Positions 14,574 through 21,593 of a stretch of 21,593 nt of DNA are shown piece after piece (within the stretch, counting starts at the first letter, position 1; every line of letters begins with the position of its first letter). The stretch is from CAXQRU01 sp964226685 (lineage in GTDB: Bacteria; Pseudomonadota; Gammaproteobacteria; Pseudomonadales; Cellvibrionaceae), in assembly GCA_964226685.1 (NCBI GenBank), contig CAXQRU010000091.1, positions 1-21,593 of the forward strand. Direction: 5' to 3'. The notes below the pieces were generated by a model, which saw only the letters and a program-made list of their open reading frames with translations, was not told where the DNA came from and searched no databases. The position numbers and the translations under genes are program-made.

Positions 14574-15766
14574 GTTCCAAAAGCCAACTACCCTTAGTTG
14601 AATTTGTCATTTTAATGGCCGCCGCCATGTCACTGGCGGCCTTTTCAATCGATGCCATGCTGCCTGCCATGGGTATCATTGGGCATGATTTTGCCTTAGC
14701 CGATTCCAACGACACCCAATTCATTGTTATTTTATTATTCGCCGGCATCGGCATTGGACAAATTTTTTACGGCCCCCTCTCCGATGCCATTGGCCGCAAG
14801 CCCGCTTTTGGAATAGGCCTGCTGCTATTTCTTTTTGGTAGCATCATTGCCTGGCAAGCCACCGAATTCTATATATTATTACTTGGGCGCTTTATCCAGG
14901 GTTTGGGGGCTGCCGGCTCGCGCGTCGTGAGCCGCGCCATTATCCGCGATCTTTACAGTGGCCGCACAATGGCTAAGATCATGTCGCTCATTATGAGCAT
15001 TTTTATTTTGATTCCCGCTATTGCTCCCACGGTTGGTCAGGCTATCTTATGGATGGGGCACTGGCGTTCCATCTTCCTAGCTTTCATTGTTTTTGGCTTA
15101 TTGACTTTGCTATGGCTACACTGGCGATTACCCGAGAGCTTAGAGCCAGGGCAACGACGAGCCTTTACATTCCGAAGCTTATGGGCAGGCATCAAAGAGG
15201 TCTTTACAAACCCCGCTTCATTTTATTATGGCTTATGCAGCGGGCTCACCTTTGGCTCCCTCGTGGGTTATCTCAATAGCGCTCAACAAATTTTTCAAGG
15301 CTACTTCAAGACCGGCGACCGCTTTGCTTTCTATTTTGGCGCAATCGCCCTATCCATTGGAGCGGCGGCACTGTTTAATGCGCGAATTGTCGAGCGCTAT
15401 GGGATGAAATCAATCATCACCAAAGCACTCATTGCTTTGGCTACGCTATCACTGACTTTTTTGATCTACATGCTAAACCTTGAATCCCTAGCCAATGTGC
15501 ACCTGGGGATCTTTTTAGCCTATATTATCTTGAGTTTTTTTTGTTTAGGGCTATCTTTTGGCAACTTTAATGCACTGGCCATGGAACCCATGGGGCACAT
15601 GGCTGGCCTTGCCTCATCTGTAATTGGCTCGCTCTCAACCTTTGTATCCCTCGCCGTTGGGACTCTCATCAGTCAACTCTACAACGATACACTACTACCC
15701 ACCACCCTGGGATTTTTATTGCTGTCACTGATGGCCATGGGGTTGATGCGACGCCTACAGCCGTGA
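14570..15766 (+). CDS. Bcr/CflA-type MFS drug efflux transporter
   Basis: This 398-residue major facilitator has 12 predicted membrane segments. Motif A after helix 2 is GPLSDAIGRKPAFGIG. The segment GRFIQGLGAAGSRVVSRAIIRDLYSG matches the Bcr/CflA drug:H+ antiporter branch, and the MSLIMSIFILIPAIAPTVGQ stretch is also typical of it. Substrates cannot be predicted from sequence; relatives export bicyclomycin, chloramphenicol, florfenicol or sulfonamides. The start is the GTG in the 4-base GTGA overlap with the rph stop; the next residues (SSKSQLPL) lead straight into helix 1. It ends 10 bases from the convergent small membrane protein gene. Confidence 0.93.
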   Translation: MSSKSQLPLVEFVILMAAAMSLAAFSIDAMLPAMGIIGHDFALADSNDTQFIVILLFAGIGIGQIFYGPLSDAIGRKPAFGIGLLLFLFGSIIAWQATEFYILLLGRFIQGLGAAGSRVVSRAIIRDLYSGRTMAKIMSLIMSIFILIPAIAPTVGQAILWMGHWRSIFLAFIVFGLLTLLWLHWRLPESLEPGQRRAFTFRSLWAGIKEVFTNPASFYYGLCSGLTFGSLVGYLNSAQQIFQGYFKTGDRFAFYFGAIALSIGAAALFNARIVERYGMKSIITKALIALATLSLTFLIYMLNLESLANVHLGIFLAYIILSFFCLGLSFGNFNALAMEPMGHMAGLASSVIGSLSTFVSLAVGTLISQLYNDTLLPTTLGFLLLSLMAMGLMRRLQP

Positions 15767-15776
15767 TTAGAGGAAC

Positions 15777-16094
15777 TTAAATTACGTTTTTGGGGGGAAG
15801 CCTTGGCCTCAATGCAAACGCCACAAGGAAACACAAAACAAGCAAGATAATAGTGGATATATAAATTGTGTCTGTGCTGCCGGAATTCGAAACAGTCAGC
15901 ATAATTACCAGAGTATTAATGGCTGGAAAATGAATGAGCGATAGCACAACCCCGCACCCATAGAGTTTCCAAGCCTTCTTTGTATTACCCTTCTTTTTTT
16001 GACGAACCGCCAAAATCAGCAAAATGGGTACAAGGAGTGGAGCTGGCAAACCCACAAACATGAGCAGCAAGAAAAAGCCAGTCCAGTCTACCAC
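15777..16094 (-). CDS. small hypothetical membrane protein
   Basis: This 105-residue protein has three predicted membrane helices (about 5-29, 47-67 and 77-95). A very basic loop between the first two (RQKKKGNTKKAWKLYG) suggests a cytosolic position. No family was recognised. It begins at a GTG that overlaps the TAG stop of the SDR gene (GTGGTAG), so it is probably translated by coupling as the last gene of the DUF1287-trmB-SDR operon. An internal ATG (residue 12) would cut into the first helix and has no better ribosome site. Confidence 0.65.
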   Translation of the reverse strand: MVDWTGFFLLLMFVGLPAPLLVPILLILAVRQKKKGNTKKAWKLYGCGVVLSLIHFPAINTLVIMLTVSNSGSTDTIYISTIILLVLCFLVAFALRPRLPPKNVI

Positions 16095-16747
16095 GGCAAT
16101 TCATCACCATCGGCATGCCAAAAGCGACCGCTACTTTCTAAGCTCAGCTCATCAATGCGCTGCATTAGGCGCTCGGCCGCCTCATCTGGGGTGACATTAC
16201 CCACTCCACCAATCATTTCAGTTCCCACCAAACCTGGGTGCAACAAAGCAACCGCCACTTGTTTTGAGCGAAGATCTTGAGCGAGTGAAACCCCCGCTAT
16301 ATTGAGCGCAACCTTGGACATGCGATAGCCATAACGACCACCACTGGTATTGTCTGCAATTGACCCCATTCGACTGCTTATCATGGCCACTTTAGACCCA
16401 GGCACTAGATTGGGGAGCAGAGCCTCAGTAACCCGCAATGGCCCCAGGGCATTGGTATTAAACTGATCGACAATACTGTCATAGTTGATATCACCCAGCA
16501 CTTCATCTCTCAAAATACCCGCGTTATTGATCAACAAATCCACCTGAATATTGCCAAGGCGTTCTTGCATACGCGCCACGTCCTCCGCTTTGGAGACATC
16601 GATACCATCGAGTACTTGGACGCCCAACGCCGACAAGGCCTCAGATGATCGACGACAAACCGCAAAAACTTGATGCCCTCGCTCAACGTGAATGTTACAC
16701 AGAGAAAGCCCGATCCCACGATTGGCACCCGTGATGACAACGTTCAT
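16088..16747 (-). CDS. short-chain dehydrogenase/reductase
   Basis: This 219-residue Rossmann-fold NAD(P)-dependent oxidoreductase has the SDR signature TGANRGIG (6-13) for cofactor binding, NNAG (74-77), catalytic Ser124/125 in MISSRMGS and the YxxxK pair Tyr141-Lys145. LHPGLVGTEM follows the usual proline-glycine motif. An Arg after the first strand (CRRSSEA) hints at NADP preference. It resembles the CsgA-like SDR group; the substrate is unknown. A GGAGG ribosome site precedes the ATG. It lies 20 bases after trmB and overlaps the small membrane protein gene by 7 bases. Confidence 0.92.
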   Translation of the reverse strand: MNVVITGANRGIGLSLCNIHVERGHQVFAVCRRSSEALSALGVQVLDGIDVSKAEDVARMQERLGNIQVDLLINNAGILRDEVLGDINYDSIVDQFNTNALGPLRVTEALLPNLVPGSKVAMISSRMGSIADNTSGGRYGYRMSKVALNIAGVSLAQDLRSKQVAVALLHPGLVGTEMIGGVGNVTPDEAAERLMQRIDELSLESSGRFWHADGDELPW

Positions 16748-16767
16748 ATAACCTCCAGTATTGAGAA

Positions 16768-17466
16768 TTACTCTGCCTTATGGAAAATCAAATCCCACAC
16801 GCCATGCCCCAACTTTTCGCCACGGCGCTCAAACTTGGTCTCAGGGCGCCACTCGGGTCTGTCGGCAAAACAGCCCTCACCCTGAGTATTGCGAAGAGAG
16901 GAAGCGGTCATTACCGCCATCATATGCTCGGCGTATTCCTCCCAATCGGTCGCCAGATGACAACAACCACCAGGAGCCAGCTTGCTGGCAATATGCTCTA
17001 TAAAAGCGGGCTGAACAATACGGCGCTTGTGGTGCTTTTTCTTATGCCATGGATCGGGGAAGTACAGCTGAAAGCGCGCCAGGCTCTGATCAGCAATGCA
17101 GTCATCGAGCACATCGATGGCATCGGCCATATAAACCCGAAGATTGCTCAAACCCAATTTGCGAGCGGAATTAATCAAACGCCCTACACCTGGTGGATGC
17201 ACCTCAATACCCACAAAATCTTTATCGGGCTCAGCCTCGGCCATGGCCAGCAGCGAGTCGCCCATACCAAAGCCGACCTCAACCACTAAAGGCGCATGGC
17301 GGCCAAAGGTCGCTTCAACATCCAAAGGCCCATCAAATAGGCTCAAGCCATACACAGACCAAGCTTGCTCAAAGCCCGCTCGTTGTCCATCGGTCATACG
17401 ACCCGCTCGAATCACATAGGAGCGGATGGATTTCTTTTTATACTCAGGTTTAAATTCTAAGGTCAT
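16768..17466 (-). CDS. trmB: tRNA (guanine-N7)-methyltransferase TrmB
   Basis: TrmB makes m7G46 in the variable loop of tRNA using S-adenosylmethionine. The 232 residues show the SAM-binding VVEVGFGMGDSLL (61-73), then DFVGIEVHPPGVGRL (83-97) and the diagnostic LYFPDPWHKKKHHKRR (134-149). The C-terminal TKFERRGEKLGHGVWDL region recognises tRNA. The length is normal. Its ATG overlaps the stop codon of the upstream DUF1287 gene (ATGA), so the two are co-translated. Confidence 0.97.
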   Translation of the reverse strand: MTLEFKPEYKKKSIRSYVIRAGRMTDGQRAGFEQAWSVYGLSLFDGPLDVEATFGRHAPLVVEVGFGMGDSLLAMAEAEPDKDFVGIEVHPPGVGRLINSARKLGLSNLRVYMADAIDVLDDCIADQSLARFQLYFPDPWHKKKHHKRRIVQPAFIEHIASKLAPGGCCHLATDWEEYAEHMMAVMTASSLRNTQGEGCFADRPEWRPETKFERRGEKLGHGVWDLIFHKAE

Positions 17467-18050
17467 GGCTGTGGATGAAATCGATAGTGGCCAGTAATGT
17501 TGTAGTCAAAGAGCATATCATCGGCTTTAGGCCCCCAACCAATGTTATGCACAATCAAGTAACGGGTGCCTTCTGCATTTTTCTTTCCAGACACAATGCC
17601 AATATGAGGGAGGTTATTGGGCAACATCCAACTCACGATATCTCCTGGCAAGTAGTCTTCAGCATTACTCGTGATGGGCAGGCTGCTGCCTTTGCGTTTA
17701 AAAAATGTCTGTAGATTAGGCACTCGTCGATGATCAATATTGGTGTCTGGGCGACTTAAACCCCATATGCGCTTAGATGGGTAGGCCGAAAAATTCGCTT
17801 TCATATCTTCGTGAACCAACTGCTGCAAATCAATGCCCAAGGCTCGATAGCTGCGAACGACCACATCGGTACACACTCCGATATTCGCAGGCACATCGCC
17901 ATTAGGGTAGGGAATTTTGCGGTAAGCACCATTATAGATGACGGAATGCTCCGTTCGCTCCATCGCCGCTTTCGATAGGCGCTCTGCAAAGCTCTGCGCC
18001 CACGAGCTGGTCGCAACCATTATAAGAAGAAGGAAAGCAAAATGACGCAT
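17463..18050 (-). CDS. exported DUF1287 protein (NlpC/P60-like fold)
   Basis: This 195-residue secreted protein has a signal peptide (MRHFAFLLLIMVATSSWAQ, cleavage after SWA). The DUF1287 hallmarks are GVCTDVVVRSYRALGIDLQ (Cys60), LVHEDMKANFSAYPS, WGLSRPDTNIDHRRVPNLQTF, and the late LPHIGIVSG (His149) with VHNIGWGP (His168). The Cys/His layout fits an NlpC/P60-type hydrolase fold, so a cell-wall or peptide-bond target is possible but unproven. The ATG at 18050 is chosen because it gives a clean signal peptide and has AGG upstream. An earlier ATG would run into the divergent promoter region. First gene of the operon with trmB. Confidence 0.9.
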   Translation of the reverse strand: MRHFAFLLLIMVATSSWAQSFAERLSKAAMERTEHSVIYNGAYRKIPYPNGDVPANIGVCTDVVVRSYRALGIDLQQLVHEDMKANFSAYPSKRIWGLSRPDTNIDHRRVPNLQTFFKRKGSSLPITSNAEDYLPGDIVSWMLPNNLPHIGIVSGKKNAEGTRYLIVHNIGWGPKADDMLFDYNITGHYRFHPQP

Positions 18051-18076
18051 AAGAAGACCTAAAAACAATAATGGGC

Positions 18077-18082
18077 TATGAT
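18077..18082 (+). promoter_or_regulatory. possible -10 of the dikinase-like gene
   Basis: TATGAT lies in the 81-base divergent region, about 50 bases before the preferred ATG at 18132. A supporting -35 is weak (AAGACC at 18054-18059). If real, transcription begins after the two earlier in-frame ATGs' vicinity, which supports the later start. Confidence 0.3.
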
Positions 18083-18131
18083 AACACAACGGCTTTCAAT
18101 GCCAAAAACTCAATGGGTGGATACTACAAAC

Positions 18132-20066
18132 ATGCAAATTTATCGTCTTTGGGTCTTAACTCTGATGCTCATCAGCTTCCCCTCATGGGCTCAAATGACT
18201 CAAAAACCCTCTTCTAGCCGGGTCGACTTCAGTAAAATTCAGAGCAAGACGGCGGAGCTTCGCTACCTAAAGAAAATTGACTCCCTACAAGATTTTGATG
18301 CTCTTGCCCGTGTTTACCATGAGGGAACAGCCTTCGCTATCCCTCACCTGCTCTTTGTCATCGATCGAGAAAAAAATGCTATTTACTATATCAACTCTCG
18401 TTACTATCGCTATCACAAAGACTTTTTACAAGCCATGCACTGGGTATTGGACGATAAAAATTTCAATGAAAACACTTACTTTTCTCCCAATCGACGATTC
18501 ATTGCCGGGACACTCGCTTGGCAAAATGCTCTACAGCAATATAGCTATGAATTTTGGGAGGGAGATTTGATACCGGCCGAGCAAATAGAGCTGAGCTTTA
18601 ACTTAGTGAATGACACTTTTTTTAAGCCGGTGGCTTTCAAGCCAAACTCAACACGACAAGATCAACTCTCCGTAGACCTAAATATCAAGAGAATAAGTCA
18701 TCAGGAGATCACCAACAACAGACCCTACCTAGCCCTCAATACCGCTGACGCCATTGGGCAAATTCGGCTTATAACCACCATTGATGAGAATACTGAACTG
18801 GCACCGACAGATATCGTCGTGCTCACGGAAACGCCCCTTTATATCGCGCCAGTCTCAGGCATTATTTTAGACCAACCCTCCACTGCACTCTCGCACGTCA
18901 ATCTCCTTGCAAAAGGCTGGAAAATCCCAAACCTCTATATAAAAGATGCCCTAGACACTCTAGCCCCTCTCAAAGATCAATGGGTGTCGCTAAAAGCCAA
19001 CTCAACCAGCTACTCAATCACCCCCCTCAGCAAACAGGAGATCATTGAGTATCAACAACACTTAACCCAGCAACAAACTCAGTCCATTAAGAAAGCCGCT
19101 GGAACACTTTCGATCAAACAGCTAGCCTCACTCAAACAACTCAAAAAAGAAGATAGCCTGGCCTATGGAGCGAAAGCGGCCAATTTAGCCGAAGTTAAAA
19201 ATGCCCATATTCTGAACGTTCATGTCCCCGAAGGCTTTGCCATCCCCTTTTATCACTACCAAGAATTTATTCAGAAAAATGGCCTTGACCGAACCATTAG
19301 CACACTATTAGATGACTCTGAATTGATGAGCCAACGCCATGCTCGCAGAAAAGCACTAGCTAGCCTTCGCCACCAAATGATTAACGCCCCAATGCCTGAA
19401 AAATTACAGACGGAAATCATACAACAATGGCAAACTCAACTGTATGGAAAAGGCGTTTTTGTTCGCAGCTCATCCAACGCTGAAGATATTCCCGGATTTA
19501 GCGGTGCAGGACTTTATACCACCGTACCCAATGTAGTCCGAGAGGAAGACATTATTATCGCCGTCAAAACCGTCTGGGCCTCTCTGTGGAATTTCGAAGC
19601 CTTTGAAGCTCGAAGCCAACACCCTATCGATCACCGCTCCGTTTATATGGGAGTGCTGATCCAAGAAGGAGTCGATATGGAAAGCAGCGGCGTAATGATC
19701 ACCAAAGATCCGTTTGATAAAAACCATCGAGGGGCACTATACATCAGCGCGAAACGAGGACTTGGCATCGCCGTTGTGGAAGGCAAAAAAATCGCTGAAC
19801 AAGTGATGTACATGTATCACTCCCATAGCATCAGCGTTTTGACTCGCTCAAATGATGATACACTGCTAAGCTTTGATAACAACGGTGGCATTAAAAAAAC
19901 GACAATCACCAATGAACGCCGAGTACTGACCGACAATATGGTCATCACACTCAGAGACATCAGTCAAGCCATCAAATCCCTATTTAAAGGCACTGAGCAA
20001 GATATTGAGTGGGGCTATCATCAAGGTCGATACTATATTTTGCAAGCACGCCCATTTGTGGAGTAA
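18132..20066 (+). CDS. exported PEP-synthase / glucan-water-dikinase-like protein
   Basis: From the ATG at 18132 this is a 644-residue protein. It starts with a signal peptide ending SWAQ; an in-frame ATG at 18078 would add 18 residues but overlaps a -10-like box. Numbered from 18078, ~60-235 is an unrecognised domain. ~245-290 is a phosphohistidine-type swivel segment (SGIILDQPSTALSHVNLLA, candidate His273). ~360-660 is the PEP-synthase ATP-grasp domain: YGAKAANLAEV, VPEGFAIPF, VRSSSNAEDIPGFSGAG, QEGVDMESSGVMITKDP, and finally IEWGYHQGRYYILQARPF. The order (His domain, then ATP-grasp) matches glucan water dikinases and is the reverse of PpsA, and the PEP-binding barrel is absent. Export is puzzling because ATP is scarce outside the cytoplasm. 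A role in polysaccharide phosphorylation is inference. Confidence 0.85.
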   Translation: MQIYRLWVLTLMLISFPSWAQMTQKPSSSRVDFSKIQSKTAELRYLKKIDSLQDFDALARVYHEGTAFAIPHLLFVIDREKNAIYYINSRYYRYHKDFLQAMHWVLDDKNFNENTYFSPNRRFIAGTLAWQNALQQYSYEFWEGDLIPAEQIELSFNLVNDTFFKPVAFKPNSTRQDQLSVDLNIKRISHQEITNNRPYLALNTADAIGQIRLITTIDENTELAPTDIVVLTETPLYIAPVSGIILDQPSTALSHVNLLAKGWKIPNLYIKDALDTLAPLKDQWVSLKANSTSYSITPLSKQEIIEYQQHLTQQQTQSIKKAAGTLSIKQLASLKQLKKEDSLAYGAKAANLAEVKNAHILNVHVPEGFAIPFYHYQEFIQKNGLDRTISTLLDDSELMSQRHARRKALASLRHQMINAPMPEKLQTEIIQQWQTQLYGKGVFVRSSSNAEDIPGFSGAGLYTTVPNVVREEDIIIAVKTVWASLWNFEAFEARSQHPIDHRSVYMGVLIQEGVDMESSGVMITKDPFDKNHRGALYISAKRGLGIAVVEGKKIAEQVMYMYHSHSISVLTRSNDDTLLSFDNNGGIKKTTITNERRVLTDNMVITLRDISQAIKSLFKGTEQDIEWGYHQGRYYILQARPFVE

Positions 20067-20290
20067 TCCTACTTGAAATATGTACACTTATTTACATTAA
20101 TCATTACCCACAAAAAGTTTTTTGCGCCAAAAAAAATAACAATCCTAAAAAATTATTTTGTATCGGCTTAATTTGCAAAAATACACATTCTTTGTGTTAA
20201 GATTTTGAATGTTCAAGCTAGTATCAAACAGTGGTTAATTGCTTTGTGACTATTAACTAACGCACCCATTTATCAATAAGAAGGTTAGCC
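20067..20290 (+). promoter_or_regulatory. AT-rich leader region of the chain-length gene
   Basis: This 224-base AT-rich gap has no gene. Features seen: a T6G-CGC-CA6 stem that may end the dikinase-like transcript (about 20119-20134), and a -35-like TTGCAA (20173-20178) with TAAGAT (20198-20203) at a long 19-base spacing. There is also a short palindrome ACACA-TTCTT-TGTGT (20183-20197) between them, and an inverted repeat GTTAAT (20234-20239) / ATTAAC (20252-20257). A promoter with an operator for the polysaccharide gene is likely here, but the exact boxes are uncertain. Confidence 0.35.
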
Positions 20291-21475
20291 ATGAGCCAAG
20301 CGTCCGTCAATCAAGTACCTGTTAGCCAATCAATTTATTCCACACAAGATATCAAAGTAGACGATGAAATTGATCTTAGCGCTTTGTTCAATAATTTGTG
20401 GAAAAAGCGCTTAGTTGTTTTATTGAGCGCGCTATTATTCGGCCTAATGGGTGCAGCTTATTTTTTTACCGCTTGGTTTAACCAACCTACAATCAATACC
20501 GCATCACTTGAAGTTCGCTTTAATTTTCCAGAAATTCAAAATGGCACTTATCCAAATGGCCAAACTTTTTCTTTAAATGACTTGCTCGCACCACCCATCC
20601 TCAGCCTGGTCTACAAACAGCATCAACTGCAAAAATACTCCATTTCTCAAAGCGACTTTACAAAAGCCATTCAAATCACTCCGTATGCCAGTAATCGGGA
20701 ATTTATTGAGAAAAAATTCAAAGATGCACTCGCCAGCAAAGATCTATCTGCCGCTGAAATTGACGAAATTAATGAAAATTACACCAAGGCACTAGCTGCA
20801 GCCAACCTACGCTTTGCTAAAATCACCCTAACTTTCGATAGCAAGCTGGCGATACCTCAAGACATTATGCTCAAAATACTCGCATCTTTACCCCCCACCT
20901 GGGCTTCAGAAAGTATTGAAAGCTATGGCGTGCTCGATATCGCCTCTGCTAATATCGGCCCTCTGGATAAAGGCTTGCTTAACAACTATGAATATATGGT
21001 TGCCGCTCAGTACCTAGAAGACTACCTGGCTTATGTGGAAAAATCTGCATTAAATCTGCAAAAGGATGAGGTGGGTCGTCTCATCATAGATCCAGATACT
21101 CAGTTAAATATTGATGATGTAATCGAAGAAATCAATAATCTGCGTGAGTTTAATGTGAGTGTACTCCAACGCTCCTTTGCCGTTGCTCCGGTTGTTAGAG
21201 ATAAAGAAGAAGCGGTTTTTTATTTACAAAATCAAATTATTGTTAATGAAGAAACTCTGCAGCAACTCAATCGCCAAGCGGCTGTTGTGGATCAAGCCTA
21301 CAAGCAATTGCTAGGAGTTAATCAGCCTACCCCCTCCTTAAGCAGTTCAAGCAATAGCGAACGATTGGGCTATCCAACTCAGTATGGGGATGAATTTTTG
21401 ACCCGTTTAATGTCCATTGGTGATGAGCTTTCCGAATCAAAGTTCAAACAATCACTGCTCGATCGCGAGGTATAA
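20291..21475 (+). CDS. Wzz-like polysaccharide chain-length determinant, probably truncated
   Basis: This is a 394-residue protein of the Wzz/chain-length co-polymerase type, which sits in the inner membrane and sets polysaccharide length. It has a cytosolic N-terminus ending in DEIDLSALFNNLWKKR, one membrane helix (~40-62), then a long periplasmic part with helical, coiled-coil-like segments. FLTRLMSIGDELSESKF followed by KQSLLDREV resembles the point where long Wzz proteins continue into a final coiled coil and a second membrane helix. Here a TAA ends the frame and no second helix is present. The same frame stays open for 20 more codons beyond the stop (LNLVYQRVEKERRIRLILSC). An AAGG ribosome site precedes the ATG. 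The gene is therefore likely interrupted by a nonsense change or an insertion. Confidence 0.75.
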   Translation: MSQASVNQVPVSQSIYSTQDIKVDDEIDLSALFNNLWKKRLVVLLSALLFGLMGAAYFFTAWFNQPTINTASLEVRFNFPEIQNGTYPNGQTFSLNDLLAPPILSLVYKQHQLQKYSISQSDFTKAIQITPYASNREFIEKKFKDALASKDLSAAEIDEINENYTKALAAANLRFAKITLTFDSKLAIPQDIMLKILASLPPTWASESIESYGVLDIASANIGPLDKGLLNNYEYMVAAQYLEDYLAYVEKSALNLQKDEVGRLIIDPDTQLNIDDVIEEINNLREFNVSVLQRSFAVAPVVRDKEEAVFYLQNQIIVNEETLQQLNRQAAVVDQAYKQLLGVNQPTPSLSSSSNSERLGYPTQYGDEFLTRLMSIGDELSESKFKQSLLDREV

Positions 21476-21509
21476 CTAAATCTGGTGTATCAAAGGGTTG
21501 AAAAAGAGC

Positions 21510-21566
21510 GGCGTATCCGGTTAATTTTAAGTTGCTAAACAAACAAATTAACATAGGAGATACGCC
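21510..21566. repeat. nested inverted repeat around the ribosome site of the last gene
   Basis: GGCGTATC (21510-21517) pairs with GATACGCC (21559-21566). Inside, GTTAATTT (21520-21527) pairs with AAATTAAC (21545-21552). The folded RNA places the AGGAG ribosome site (21555-21559) in an internal loop and stem. Such structures protect transposase genes from read-through transcription in some insertion sequences, which would fit an inserted element here, but no element family was identified. Confidence 0.5.
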
Positions 21567-21569
21567 ACC

Positions 21570-21593
21570 ATGAGCAAGAATAAAGTAGTTGAA
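21570..21593 (+). CDS. start of an unidentified gene (partial, possibly a transposase)
   Basis: An ATG preceded by AGGAG (10 bases upstream) opens a frame that runs off the window after eight codons (MSKNKVVE). This is too short to identify. The truncated Wzz-like gene before it and the hairpin around its ribosome site would suit an insertion-sequence transposase; a polysaccharide-cluster gene is the alternative. Confidence 0.4.

Noticed and set aside
18078..18131. Upstream in-frame ATGs (18078, 18099) as start of the dikinase-like protein
   Set aside because: They would place a polar extension in front of a clean signal peptide, and the first overlaps a -10-like TATGAT.
1..21593. tRNA, rRNA, CRISPR array, prophage or plasmid functions
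   Set aside because: No cloverleaf, ribosomal signature, regular direct repeats with spacers, integrase, or replication genes were seen on either strand.

Overview
The window reads as chromosomal DNA of a free-living gammaproteobacterium. The main evidence is the divergent block queG / nnr-tsaE-amiB-mutL, which has the gene order familiar from E. coli and its relatives, together with rph, trmB, a Bcr/CflA-type transporter and a YnbD-like PAP2/phosphatase fusion. Base composition looks moderate, with a more AT-rich right end. I saw no phage genes, tRNA, rRNA or CRISPR array. The genus cannot be named from the sequence alone.

Layout. (1) 1-2113: the edge of a possible + strand gene, then minus-strand genes for a PAP2/dual-specificity phosphatase membrane protein and a secreted retropepsin-like protease. 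(2) 2114-3333: a small lipoprotein gene with a good sigma-70 promoter. It is followed downstream by a coding-like remnant that has lost its start, and by a long perfect-looking hairpin. (3) 3334-9252: a tight minus-strand operon nnr > tsaE > amiB > mutL > CPBP-type membrane protease, with genes overlapping or separated by a few bases. It covers metabolite repair (NAD(P)HX), tRNA t6A synthesis, cell-wall splitting and mismatch repair. The usual followers of mutL (miaA, hfq) are absent. (4) 9356-11788: a cytosolic DsbA-fold protein diverges from queG and a SanA/YdcF-like protein across a striking 10-bp-arm palindrome. (5) 11810-13224: an unknown four-helix membrane protein with its own strong promoter, convergent with a DUF817 membrane protein. 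(6) 13313-15766: a small tyrosine-phosphatase-like protein, then rph coupled to an MFS efflux gene. (7) 15777-18050: a minus-strand operon DUF1287 > trmB > SDR > small membrane protein. (8) 18132-21593: a secreted protein with the domain order of a glucan-water-dikinase (phosphohistidine domain, then ATP-grasp). A polysaccharide chain-length (Wzz-like) gene follows; it ends unusually early and is followed by the start of a new reading frame whose ribosome site lies in a nested hairpin.

The most interesting items are the exported dikinase-like protein beside a polysaccharide gene, the apparently truncated Wzz-like gene at the right edge, the coding remnant behind the lipoprotein, the palindrome in front of queG, and two phosphatase-like proteins with altered active-site loops. 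No complete novel defence or mobile system is evident.
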